Shown here: positions 48,787 to 61,064 of the stretch, piece after piece
How positions within the stretch are numbered: position 1 is the stretch's first letter
How the letters are laid out: each line of letters starts with the position of its first letter
Assembly (NCBI GenBank): GCA_963556255.1
Contig: OY744605.1
Location: 84,366,879-84,430,878 of the forward strand
Source of the DNA: Allolobophora icterica
Taxonomy: Eukaryota; Annelida; Clitellata; Crassiclitellata; Lumbricidae
Length of the DNA: 64,000 nucleotides
Reading direction: 5' to 3'
Program-made: the position numbers and the translations under genes
The notes under the pieces: model-generated
The model's database searches: none
Seen by the model: the letters and a program-made list of their open reading frames with translations, nothing else
Told to the model about the DNA's origin: nothing

Positions 48787-48791
48787 AATGT
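48787..48791. other. Right target-site duplication AATGT (5 bp)
   Basis: Exact partner of 3411-3415. Confidence 0.85.
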
Positions 48792-49632
48792 AAATAATAA
48801 TATACGTTTTCCTATGGTAATACACTGGCCGAGTGGCCTCACTCATGTCAATTTTTCAATGAATTTACCAGGTGGTCTGCTGCCCGTTTGAATTGGTGCC
48901 ACACCATTTAAAGTTTCCACATATACATGTAGACCATTGTTTATATCAGACTAAACTGAAAGAGACCATTGTTGATACTATACGTACTAAGTCAAAACCT
49001 GTGTCAACTGATACTGTTTACCTGAATAGATTCCAGCCAAAAGTATTAATCAATTATACTTTCCCTTCTGCAGGATTATTACTTAAATGGCAAATCTTGA
49101 TATTAATAGCATCATAAACTCCTCTAATCTTTCAACATTAAGCCAAAAATTAACACCATTGTAATAAGACCACAAACATCAAAGACTACAATCAATAAGT
49201 TACAGAAGCTATTCAACATGAAGGTGACGAATGAGGGAATACTGTAGTACTGTAGTATACATACAAAGACATGCATTGCATATTGCTTTTGTTGTCAAGG
49301 TATTAAGGAAATGGCAACAGCTAGGAACAGGTGTATCAAAACAATGGTTACTTGTAACAAGATATTGCTTTAAATGAATGTGTGTATCATGGCACAAAGA
49401 TAAGATCATCAAAGTATAAGGAAAACGAATTTAGTCAGGAATACAATGCATTCTTAGTATCAAGATAAAGACCACAAACACTATAATCAGCTATGTTCAC
49501 TCTTTATATTCTTCATTAACACACGAGTTCCTACCAATCAAAGTGTCATTTCTGAGAATAGTTTGCTTATCTTTGCAATATCATGCAAAACATGAAAAAT
49601 GCAACAATAACAATTAAGCATATCAAACTGCA
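48792..49632. other. hAT-like element interior, right part, no gene seen
   Basis: AT-rich non-coding sequence. The longest open frames are short and show no family resemblance. Confidence 0.5.
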
Positions 49633-49745
49633 TCGGCGGCGCGCCGACAGATTGTCGGCGGCGGCGGCGGCGGCGCGCCGACAAACAAAAATCGGCGGCG
49701 GCGGCGCCCACGAAATGTCGGCGGCGGCGGCGCGGCGCGGCCGGC
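49633..49745. repeat. Right GC-rich subterminal array of the hAT-like element
   Basis: Same units and spacers as 2812-2931 in the same orientation. It runs directly into the right terminal inverted repeat ending at 49756. Confidence 0.75.
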
Positions 49746-49756
49746 GCAGGGCTCTA

Positions 49757-49764
49757 CTTTCAGA
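49757..49764. other. Right target-site duplication CTTTCAGA (8 bp)
   Basis: Exact partner of 2780-2787. Confidence 0.8.
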
Positions 49765-49779
49765 CGTGCTACCTATACT

Positions 49780-49921
49780 TTAAGGATATCTTATGGCAAC
49801 AAAGGCCATTGACGATTTATAGTCTAGTTTGTATCATGCGATACGAACAGTGAGAACTGTTCAATAATAAAAATTTATGCCGACGTCAACGGCCTTTGTT
49901 GCAATAAAATGTCGTAAAAAC
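49780..49921. mobile_element. Small palindromic MITE
   Basis: The left arm around GGCAACAAAGGCCATTGACG and the right arm around CGTCAACGGCCTTTGTTGCA are inverted copies. Weaker similarity extends the arms to about 35 bp. A related right arm lies at 1370-1432. I could not define a target duplication. Confidence 0.5.
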
Positions 49922-49924
49922 TCA

Positions 49925-50272
49925 AGATCTGGTCCAACACGCGGACTGCGGGCCGCTGATTTTAAATGACCCGCCCGAGCTTAATACCAACCAAATAAAA
50001 AACTGCAAGCACAATTCAGAGCCAAATATCTAAATAAAACGTGCTTGAACATTTATTTATATACATTTTGGCGCTGAACTATTATAAAGCGTGCCAAACA
50101 TACATGCTATTATTCACTGATTATTACATAATTATTGCCATAATAAATTTTAATAGAGTTAATAATTTTCAATAAATTTTATTCGTTGCTTTTAAGTTTA
50201 CTGGTGCAGCCATCAGCTGCAAGAATAATTGTTTCGATGGCCCGCGGTGTCAAAAAGGTTGGACAGCACTTC
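49925..50272. mobile_element. Degenerate hAT-like MITE
   Basis: The left arm has GGTCCAACACGCGG and GCGGGCC. The right arm has GGCCCGCGGTGTCA and GGTTGGACAG, roughly inverted. Such TCCAAC...CGCGGGCC ends are common in hAT MITEs. No clean 8-bp duplication is visible, so this is tentative. Confidence 0.4.
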
Positions 50273-50279
50273 TCTAGAT

Positions 50280-50466
50280 CCATCCATCCATCAGGATTAA
50301 GCAATTTAGGACAATTGTTAGACACTTTTCTTAGACACATGCAGGCCTGACTCTTTCATATTAATCAGCTACAATTTCAAACCAAATTTCTACCCTGGCG
50401 GGATTTGAACCCCCGACCTCTCGATTGACATTCCAGCACGCTAACCACTACACTATCGAGCACCCC
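50280..50466 (-). mobile_element. tRNA-derived SINE, minus strand
   Basis: Read on the minus strand, the head (50466 to 50391) has an A-box-like TGGTTAGCGTG and a B-box-like GGTTCAAATCC with a good T-stem, but no acceptor stem. It is therefore a tRNA-derived head and not a working tRNA. The tail includes motifs (GTGTCTAA, CAATTGTCCTAA) also seen at about 2700-2735. Confidence 0.5.
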
Positions 50467-50794
50467 TCTATGCTATATGCATGCACATATTTGCATAATA
50501 TAGACCAATTAAGCGGTCCTTACGTTTAATCACTCGAAACTGAAAACACTGCTCTTTATCAAATCCTATCCTGATTCCTCCCCCTCCCCTTACCTCTCTC
50601 ATCGTTTCAATTCTAAACACCAACCACCGTATACCCATCTGCCTGCCTGAGAACTAGCCCTTTGGATCTTAACCTGGAACCGATTCTGAACTTATCCGGA
50701 CATGAATTTTGTTTTGACTGAGCGCCTTTGACTTAGTTTATCTATGCGCTGTAGAAGTCTCATTATTACGATGACATAAAGCAGTGTAATGTAA

Positions 50795-50862
50795 TCACAT
50801 ATTTATATAGCGCCTCTTCAACGAAAACTCATCAGAGTCGCTCTGATCTGTATCTTAAGTTG
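50795..50862 (-). repeat. LINE/SINE 3' tail fragment, minus strand
   Basis: On the minus strand CTCTGATGAG is followed by GAAGAGGCGCTATA, the tail shared with 51561-51799 and 61600-61660. Confidence 0.4.
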
Positions 50863-50937
50863 CTACCGGTACCGGATTCCAACGATTACTATGTGGCTGT
50901 GGCGCTGTAGATTTTGTTATGTGACTAGATTAGAACA

Positions 50938-51060
50938 GAGAAGATTAGATTAGAACAGAGAAGATTAGATTAGAACAGAGAAGATTAGATTAGAACAGAG
51001 AAGATTCGATTAGAACAGAGAAGATTCGATTAGAACAGAGAAGATTAGATTAGATCAAGA
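50938..51060. repeat. Tandem repeat of AGATTAGATTAGAACAGAGA
   Basis: About six copies of a 20-bp unit in tandem, with small A/C changes in later copies. Confidence 0.85.
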
Positions 51061-51109
51061 GCATCAGAACAGAACGGAAGAGACAAGATTGATCCGCAAG
51101 AGATAGGCT

Positions 51110-52110
51110 AGAATTGGATGGGATAAGATAGAAAAGGATACGATAGGATTGGATTCAATACGATAGGAAAAGATAAAATTGGATTGGATGTAATAGAATA
51201 GGATAGGATTGAATAGGATAGGATGCGAAATCATAGTATTGGATTGGATGGAATAGGATAGGATTGAATAGGATAGGATGCGAAATCATAGTATTGGATT
51301 GGATGGAATATGATAGGACTGGATTGATTACGATAGGATGGGAAAGGATAATATTGGGTTGGATGCAATAGGATTGAGTAGGATAGGATTGAATTGGTTT
51401 GGATTGAACAGGATAGGATGGAAAAGGATAGTACTGGATTGGATGGAATAGGATAGGATTGAATTGAATAGTATAGGATAGGACTTGATTGAATAGGATA
51501 GGATGGGAAAGGGTAGTATTGGATTTGATGCAATAGGATACTACTAGATGGAATAGTATATTTTTATTTTATTTTATTTATTCCGGATATTTCTATAGCG
51601 CCTCTCGAAGTCAACTACTACTCAGAGGCGCTCCCGACTACAGCATTTGATACTGTGCCGGAATTTTCACGCCGAAGCGCCACGAGCAATTGCGAGTGAA
51701 GGACTTGCCCAAGGTCCGTACGCAGCGGCTAGAGTGGGATTCGAACCTGCAACCCTCCGGTCACAAGGCGCCGAACTTACCACTGAGCCACCACGCCCCA
51801 GGATAGTAGGGGAAAGATGGTATTGGGCTGGATGTAATAGGATAGGATTGGATTGAATATGATAGGATAGTATTTGATGTAATAGGATAGGATTGAATAG
51901 GAAATGATAAGAAATGATACTATTGGATTAGTTGGAATAGGATAGGACTGGATTGAACAGGATACGATTTGTTTGGCTTGGATTTGGAGAGATCAGATCA
52001 TAATATTATTTCAGAACAGAACAGAACAGAACAGAACATACGAATGATTAATAGTAGATAGGATAGAATAGGATAGGATAGGATTAGATTGGATAGGATT
52101 CGATTGATTC
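51110..52110. repeat. GGATA/GGATT minisatellite
   Basis: Degenerate tandem units of GGATAGGATTGGATTGAATA type. It is interrupted by the SINE at 51561-51799, so it predates that insertion. It ends inside the first intron next to the exon at 52115. Confidence 0.8.
51561..51799 (-). mobile_element. tRNA-derived SINE with LINE-shared tail, minus strand
   Basis: On the minus strand the head starts GGGGCGTGGTGGCTCAGTGG, with an A box at 51780-51790 and a perfect B box GGTTCGAATCC at 51737-51747. The body has GGGCAAGTCCTTCACTC. The 3' part has TCGGGAGCGCCTCTGAGTA, which is also present at the 3' end of the LINE at 468-945, and then an (ATTTT)n-like tail. This fits a SINE that borrows the LINE 3' end for reverse transcription. 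Confidence 0.7.
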
Positions 52111-52114
52111 TTAC

Positions 52115-52624
52115 GTCGTAGAGCATCCTGAGTCCGGGAGAGGCGATGCCAATATCGAATCCCTTCCTCATCACCTGTCTACTCTCGGTGCTGATGTAGG
52201 AAGACACGGATGGCTCACTCCTGTTCTTCAGCACAACCGGATGCGACAGGATGTTATCCCTGACGCTCGACGTGAACCCTCCGGAAGATGACAGGATTCT
52301 CGACGTGTAGTCCCGATCGACGTCCAGTTCATCGATCCTGGACGATCCGGATCGGGTGGACCTCGCCTCATCGTGGAAGTCCTGGTGCTTCCGGCTGGAT
52401 TTCGAAGAGACTTCCGCCGCCTCATCGTGGAGGTCCTGGTGCTTCCGGCTGGATTTCGAAGAGACTCCCGCGTCCTCGGACTGGACGCTCAGCGAGACCT
52501 CATCTCGCTTCGACGACGTCGAGCTGACCTGGACCGCTTCCGAGGACTCGGATCCGTTGACGGCTGGAGCCTGGTCGGCTGGGACTTCGGAGGCGGCTGT
52601 GGTGGCGACTTCGCTGTCGGCCAT
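52115..52624 (-). CDS. First coding exon (170 codons) of a myosin-rod-type gene
   Basis: The ATG has a good context (ACAAACATGG). The exon ends with a clean donor (GACGTAAGAA) in phase 0. The peptide is Ser/Glu/Asp-rich and looks disordered. It has a tandem duplication of SSKSSRKHQD-type units (about residues 54-87) and a conserved-looking C-terminal part ending GLRMLYD. This is a head domain with many possible phosphorylation sites. The only compatible exon to its left on this strand is the phase-0 myosin-tail exon at 1013-1069. A unique Ser-rich head joined to a myosin rod is the plan of molluscan catchin/myorod, insect myosin rod protein and cingulins. In catchin the join falls at about the same rod position. 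No upstream motor exons are seen between here and RPL3, so it may be a stand-alone gene. Function is inferred. Confidence 0.6.
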
Positions 52625-53040
52625 GTTTGTCGGCGAAAATTGAAACCGGAAGTTGAAGAAAATTCGAGGTAAAGGGACAGCGGAAGTGCAGGAGGTGGTC
52701 TAGCTGGCTCGACGGATACGATCCAAGCGCTGCAACCGATTCGTGCCAAGACTACGAGTCTCGATGCCAAGTCTGCGAGCGTGGGTGCCAGACGGGATGC
52801 GACCACCGAGGAACTAACGGCTGCTGATGCAGGAAGGGAGCCTAAGAAAGAGGATGAGGTGAAGGGAACGAGAGAAGAGGGAAGGCCGGCTGGAGGAGCG
52901 CAACCTGCCAATGTAAAGAAGGAAAGAAGGATGGAAGGATAGGAGTAGTGATGGATTGATGGGTGCAAGGAAGTAGGCTGGGCCGAGCAGCCTGCCTGAG
53001 AGGAGAAGAGAGTCTAAGGTTGTCTGGCTTTGTGAGTGGT
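52625..53040. other. Upstream region of the myosin-rod-type gene
   Basis: This stretch would hold the promoter and 5' untranslated region on the minus strand. No convincing TATA box is seen. Both strands are open for some distance here (for example plus frame about 52,715-52,941) but without recognisable domains. Confidence 0.35.
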
Positions 53041-53315
53041 AAGCAGACAGAGAGAGACATATTGACAGAGGGACATATATACGGACAGACAGAAACTAAG
53101 ACAAACATAGTGATGCAGATACATGTACATCTACGCAGACAACGACAGTCATACTCAGACAGACAGACAGACATATAGACATACACAAGTGCATGGATGG
53201 ATGGATGGACGGACGGACGGATGGCTACGTGAGCGTCGAGAAAGGTCTAATATACAACAGCAGACACAAGGAATTCTGAATTTATTACGCTGTTGATTCC
53301 ACATGAAAACTGGCC

Positions 53316-53351
<36 letters not shown>

Positions 53352-53420
53352 CACGGGGTGTCACCTATAGAGATACCCAGACAGGCGGACAAACAGACTG
53401 ACAGAAAGACACGTAAGTAG
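53040..53420. repeat. GACA/GGAC microsatellites
   Basis: GACA, GATG and GGAC runs, with (ACAG)n cleanest at about 53325-53350. I see no gene in 53421-53720. Confidence 0.75.
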
Positions 53421-53719
53421 GCAATCGTATTCGTAATCGTAAACTCCAAATTTCTAAATCCCCACTCGAAAGCTAAGCGCAGGGCACCAGTTTATTCACG
53501 AGCGCTGACCCACCTACACACACTGAGAAGTTCACGAAATCACCAAGATTGAAGGTTAGAAGGAGGGGTAATAGGAGGAATAGACGGAAAAATAAAGGAA
53601 GAGGTTGGAAAGGCAAGTTTATTTAAGAGAGGCAGCAGCACGACAGACAAAGAAACAGATCCACAGAAACATGCATGCAGACAGTACAGTATAAAGAAGA
53701 CAGCCGTTTTGGCGTCATC

Positions 53720-53990
53720 ACCGTCATCATCAGCAGCAGCAGCAACATCAATATGTTCATCATTATCATCAACGACATCAAAATCATCAGCACTATTATA
53801 GTCAACAGAATTATCATCATCAACAAAATCGTCTTCGCCATCGTCATCAAAATCATCATTGTTATCATCAACAATATCAAAATCGTAATCAACAGAATTA
53901 TCATCATTGTCATCTTAACGTCATCATCATCAAACTAGCAGTCATCATCATCATCTTCATCGTCCGCAACAACAACTACTACAAAATCAT
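53720..53990. repeat. Imperfect (ATC)n microsatellite
   Basis: Long run of CATCAT, CATCAA and similar triplets. The open frames across it on both strands are a by-product. Confidence 0.8.
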
Positions 53991-54006
53991 CTTTCTTCAG
54001 CCGCTT

Positions 54007-54659
54007 TAGGGAAACAGAGGTTGGTTGTAATAATTTACACATTAAAGTGACTTTTACCGAACTATTTCTCCTATTACGGTACAAAATATATCAGTGAAAT
54101 CCTTGGAAAAAAGCTTTATAATTAGGCAAAGTTTCAAGTGTCTAGCTGTATTAATTTATAACAGAAGTGAAATTAAATTTTTTTCAAAAGTGTTACAACC
54201 TGCCTTGGGTTGGGGTTGGTTGTAAATTGTAACACCACTTTCAACATTGTGGTAGGTTGTAACGCTACATAATTATGTGAGTCAACAGTCTACTGTTATT
54301 CCGAGTCGTCGGAATCACAGTTGGCAGATATAATTCATAGTGCCATCAGTGCAATCCACAGGCGACCACTTCTTGCAAACTGCGCATTGGATCCACTCTT
54401 CCTTTTTGTTTCTGCTGCATCATAAGGCTCACAACATGAAAAAATTTAGGCCCCTACTTTTAGTGGTGAAAATCGTGATTTTTGGAAAAAACCTCTAAAG
54501 CTGTAACACCAACAAAGACAAAAGGAATATAAATATAAACCGGAAACGAGAGGATGCAAGTCTTGACCTGTATACGCTGGTTCCCTGAATTTCAGTTTCC
54601 GTGATTTATAATTATGCTGTTACAACCTGCCCCGTTACAACCAACCTCGGTCTCCCCTA
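54007..54659. mobile_element. 653-bp MITE with inverted ends
   Basis: The left end TAGGGAAACAGAGG and the reverse complement of the right end, TAGGGGAGACCGAGG, match, and both continue GTTGGTTGTAA. The terminal repeats are thus about 25 bp with few differences. A 3-bp direct repeat CTT abuts both ends. Subterminal GTTACAACC motifs recur on both strands (about 54194, 54248, 54620, 54634). There is no coding capacity. The superfamily is unclear. A 3-bp duplication would fit Harbinger or CACTA types. Confidence 0.6.
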
Positions 54660-54747
54660 CTTACGCTCCGAAGGCGAGAAAAACGAGAATATTATTCTGT
54701 CCTATAGTTCCTGACTAGGAACCTATTGGACCAACCTACATTCGGAA

Positions 54748-54850
54748 TTGTAATCGTAAGAAGCGAAGTCGCGGTTACCAGCTTATTTCCAGCCGTTCAG
54801 TCAAAACAAAATCGATAGGCGGGGTGAATTCGGTTACAGGTCAAGACTCA
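54748..54850. repeat. Dispersed repeat copy, shared with 121-290
   Basis: Diverged match to 121-290 around CAGTCAAAAC. The rest of 54660-55170 is AT-rich and without a recognisable gene. Confidence 0.35.
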
Positions 54851-55166
54851 AAGTGATCAGGCAGATAGACTGTCAGAAGACTAAGGTGGAGGAGTTCAGA
54901 ACTGGAACGGTGATGAAAGTAAGGGAAAGAGGAGTAATCGGGTATAGGAACTGTGTAGGAGTTTTGAGTCAACAATATATTATATATATAATTTCGTGAG
55001 TATTTTACAGATGCATGAATATCATGTAAAATTTATATGTTACTTGTACGCCTTAAAATAACTAATTAACTAAATATAATTATATGTACACAACTGTACT
55101 TCACATTTACTTTCAAACTATCTCTAGTTACAGAATATGTATTTACCTACATAAGTGTAGCATGCG

Positions 55167-55275
<109 letters not shown>

Positions 55276-55419
55276 CGTGTGTGTACACTCATCATACAAA
55301 CTTATGTGTATATATATAAATATATATAATATTGTGTATACATGTATGTATTTGTATATAGATAAATATTTGTATATACATATATACAAAATTTATGTGT
55401 TAGTCAGCCAGACGGCAAA

Positions 55420-55800
55420 CATGTGTGGATGTTGGCATTCTTGAAATTCGCAGACTCTCTGAGCGCCTGACTCATTCCCTCATCCTCTTGTTAGGATGCT
55501 TCTCCAGGCTGCTGAAGCAGGGATGGATGCTACTGATGCAGATGTTACTGGTGCTGAAGTTCTCGGCTGCGCTGTGGCACGGTTCCTGTTTCCTGGCTGC
55601 AGCGCCCAGAGAATCGGAGGATGCTCGCTCTTCCTGCTGCCTGGCGCGGCTCAGCGGGAGCATCAGTTGCCTCGGCAGCCGAGCTGCGGAGGCTGGCAGG
55701 AGTTACGGAGGCTGGAATGTGCGTGCATCACTGGCTGCCTGGCTGCGATGTGATGTTCGACGCCCATAGAAGGAGACTGGGTGGTAAAGGTGACGACAGC
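55420..55800. other. Unassigned GC-balanced segment
   Basis: CTG/GCTG-rich sequence with open frames on both strands up to 114 codons. None shows a family signature or splice structure that I trust. Confidence 0.3.
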
Positions 55801-55814
55801 CGGTGTAAGCTGAG

Positions 55815-55999
55815 GAGGATGGAGGGGAGGAGGAAGAGGAAGAGGAAGAGGAGGGGGAGCATGAGGACGGAGCAATAGAAGAAAGAGAGAGAAGAGGAGA
55901 AAGAGGAGGAATGGGAAGAAGAGGGGCAAGAGATAGAAGAAGAGGGGGAAATAGGAAGGGGAGGAAGAGGATGAAGAGAAGGAAAAGGAAGATGAGGAA
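55815..55999. repeat. Polypurine GGA/GAA tract
   Basis: Nearly pure G/A on the plus strand, ending at the assembly gap. Confidence 0.85.
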
Positions 56000-56199
56000 N
56001 NNNNNNNNNNNNNNNNNNNNNNNNNNNNNNNNNNNNNNNNNNNNNNNNNNNNNNNNNNNNNNNNNNNNNNNNNNNNNNNNNNNNNNNNNNNNNNNNNNNN
56101 NNNNNNNNNNNNNNNNNNNNNNNNNNNNNNNNNNNNNNNNNNNNNNNNNNNNNNNNNNNNNNNNNNNNNNNNNNNNNNNNNNNNNNNNNNNNNNNNNNN
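56000..56199. other. Assembly gap (200 N)
   Basis: Exactly 200 N. The true length is unknown. The polypurine tract before it probably caused the break. Confidence 0.95.
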
Positions 56200-56339
56200 G
56201 TGGAGGAGAAGGGGTGGAAGGCCTCTTCTCGATCTATTTCATCCGATGCTGGAACCTTAACGAGAACTAAAACAAGAACTCGAAGATCGTTAAAAGTGAA
56301 ATGAAAACCCTCGGAATTCGACCAGCAAAGCCATAACCC

Positions 56340-56760
56340 CTTGCAGCCTTAGACCGATCATGACCATACGGACGATCAGAGTTTTATCATGACCACATCG
56401 AAGATCATGGTTCGATCATGATCATGCGGATGATCATAGGCGTAATTTGTGGGGGGTACGAGGGGTACCAGTACCCCCCCACTTTTTGGACTAGGGGTAC
56501 CGTACCCCCCACTTTTTGAACAATGCCAATCAATATTTTATTATTTTGCCTTCCCAGAGATCGCAGTCTCCACCTTGCTTCGTGTATTAATAAATTGGTA
56601 CCCTCACTTTTTAGGCCAAAGTTACGCCTCTGCGGATGATCATGCATTATCATGATCATACGGATGATCGTGCTTCTATTACGATAGTGCGGATGATCAT
56701 GGTTCGATCATGCTCACACTGACCATTATGGTTCGATCATGATCATACGGATGACCATGG
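56340..56760. repeat. Palindrome-rich GATCATGATC minisatellite
   Basis: Irregular units of about 35 bp built from CGATCATGATCATACGGATG-like sequence. It is split by the MITE at 56435-56632. Confidence 0.75.
56435..56632. mobile_element. 198-bp hAT MITE
   Basis: The ends CATAGGCGTAA and the complement CAGAGGCGTAA differ at one base and are flanked by CGGATGAT at 56427-56434 and 56633-56640. The target is the GATCATGATC minisatellite, where CGGATGAT recurs, so the duplication is supportive but not independent. Inside are two copies of GTACCCCCCACTTTTTG. Confidence 0.7.
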
Positions 56761-56833
56761 ATTGAGGAAGAAGCGTTGCCACGGGAGATCAGACAATCGT
56801 TGCATATCGTCTTGATCTGTTAGTCATTTGCCA

Positions 56834-56988
56834 CAGGGATCGGTTGGGACCGGAACGCACCGGAACGGCGTTCCGGTTATTTTTTGACAACCTGTATTTT
56901 TTAGACAGGATTCGCAGGAACATTTCTAGATTAATATGGCGTCTGACGCCGGCGTTCCGGTTCTTTTTTGCTTAGGACGGGATCCCTG
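56834..56988. mobile_element. 155-bp hAT MITE
   Basis: Ends CAGGGATC and GATCCCTG with perfect 8-bp duplications ATTTGCCA at 56826-56833 and 56989-56996. Subterminal CCGGAACG and CGTTCCGG motifs face each other. Non-coding. Confidence 0.78.
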
Positions 56989-57023
56989 ATTTGCCAACGC
57001 CTTCGAAAGGAAAAGACGATAGG

Positions 57024-59694
<2,671 letters not shown>

Positions 59695-60060
59695 TATATA
59701 TAATATTATACATACAAACGTACATACGTAGGCCTACATATCTTCGTGTATACATACATACCAACCTACATAGGCCTACATACACGCACACATTAATACA
59801 TACATACATACACACCTGCATGCATATATACATTAATACCTAAATATATACACACATTAATACGTACAGTCGTACACACATACATTAATACATACCAACC
59901 TACATGCATTAATACATACCAACATACTTGCATACATACATACTAACCTACAAGCATACATACATTAATGCTTACATACCAACCTACATGCATACATACA
60001 TTGATACAGACATGCATACATAACAAGTTAACAACGTGCATGCATACATACGTACATGGT
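59695..60060. repeat. (TACA)n/(CATA)n imperfect microsatellite
   Basis: Repeated TACATACA and CATTAATA units throughout. No gene. Confidence 0.8.
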
Positions 60061-60609
60061 TAAAAACAATGTTCTAGTATTTTGTAATATTGTACAACTG
60101 TTGACAGAAGCCTGGCTCCTTTGAAACACGAAGCGCATAGCACTATGCCTTTGACGCTATTTTTAGCACGAGGTCATGCAGGTCAAGGATTATACGCAAG
60201 ACGCCACCTGTCGACTACACGCGGACTATGCGCCTTACGACATCTGCTGTTGATGCTAGAAAGCGCCTAGACAGCACACGTGGAAGAAATAGCCAGTAAA
60301 AAAGCTTCTTCCTACTCTGAACTCGATGTATCCTCCTCCAAGTGCACCCTCAACACACTGTTCCGTTTAGTTTTGGGTCTGGCTTTGGGTTGCTATCAAC
60401 GAGGAAATAGAATAACGAGTTTCTAGTTAGTTACTGCTTAACGATACTGTCATAACAAAGATGAACAGCGTCGCCCTCCTCCTTTCTCAACGCTTAGGAC
60501 TGGCACTGCCAGAATACGAGCAGTGGCAGAGTTATTAAAGGTTCCAGTCGATGAATGTACACAGAGAAATGGAAACTTGCGCAAATAATTATATCGGTTG
60601 CTTCCTTAC

Positions 60610-60790
60610 CCATAGATGTCACCTGGATCAATTTTAAGCCGGATATTAAATATTGGTGTTTTATTGTCCCTACTATTACTTCACTAACATAATTTTTAGT
60701 CGTCGAATTTTTTTCAGATAGGCCTATAATAAATTACAATACTTTTGTTATGCAAACATGACGCGATACCTTCCTGTCCGCCAGAGGGCT
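60610..60790. repeat. Diverged repeat, first copy
   Basis: Shares order and motifs (GGTGTCxCC/GATGTCACC, GATATTAAAT, GCAAACATxA, GTxAACATGAxGCGATA) with 61065-61235. The copies are strongly diverged. No gene is seen in 60061-61300. Confidence 0.35.
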
Positions 60791-61064
60791 TTTCTCAAAC
60801 GCGTCACATGATGTCACCTCTTTTGGACTACTCTCTGGAACCCCCTCTGATTTGACGTAGCGCTCGTGATTAGGCTCGTGCCCTACGCTTGGTCTTCGAG
60901 TCGCGCTTTAGAAGTTTGGAGATTACGATTACGATAAGTCATTCCAGTCCGTAGAATGCCGAGAATACCGAGAATGCAAATAGTTCTTCGTTTGTATGCA
61001 AGCAATCTAAATGTAGAGATCTAGTTAGTTAGTCGTTGAAAAATTTACATCCATTTCATACTCA

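Larger units (their letters stand above)
2788..49756. mobile_element. Non-autonomous hAT-like transposon carrying the retrotransposon array
   Basis: The ends are perfect 15-bp inverted repeats: TAGAGCCCTGCGCCG at 2788 and its reverse complement ending at 49756. Both are immediately flanked by the identical 8-mer CTTTCAGA. An 8-bp duplication and terminal repeats beginning YAGAG are typical of the hAT superfamily. Removing the nested LTR array (3416-48786 plus one AATGT) leaves an element of about 1.6 kb. Each end also carries a GC-rich (CGGCGG)n subterminal array, and both arrays have the same orientation. I see no hAT transposase gene inside, so mobility would depend on a transposase supplied in trans. 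The alternative, two solo copies of a GC-rich repeat, is disfavoured because neither inner edge shows the duplication. Confidence 0.72.

Noticed and set aside
50391..50466. Functional tRNA gene on the minus strand
   Set aside because: A and B boxes and a T-stem are visible, but the acceptor and anticodon stems do not pair. Treated as a SINE head.
52288..52968. Several open frames of 80-160 codons on both strands around the myosin-rod head exon
   Set aside because: They overlap the better-supported exon or low-complexity sequence and lack family features and splice support.
53675..53938. Isoleucine-rich open frames
   Set aside because: Translation of an imperfect ATC microsatellite.
55425..55878. 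Overlapping frames of 85-114 codons upstream of the polypurine tract
   Set aside because: CTG-rich composition, open in all directions, no recognisable domain.
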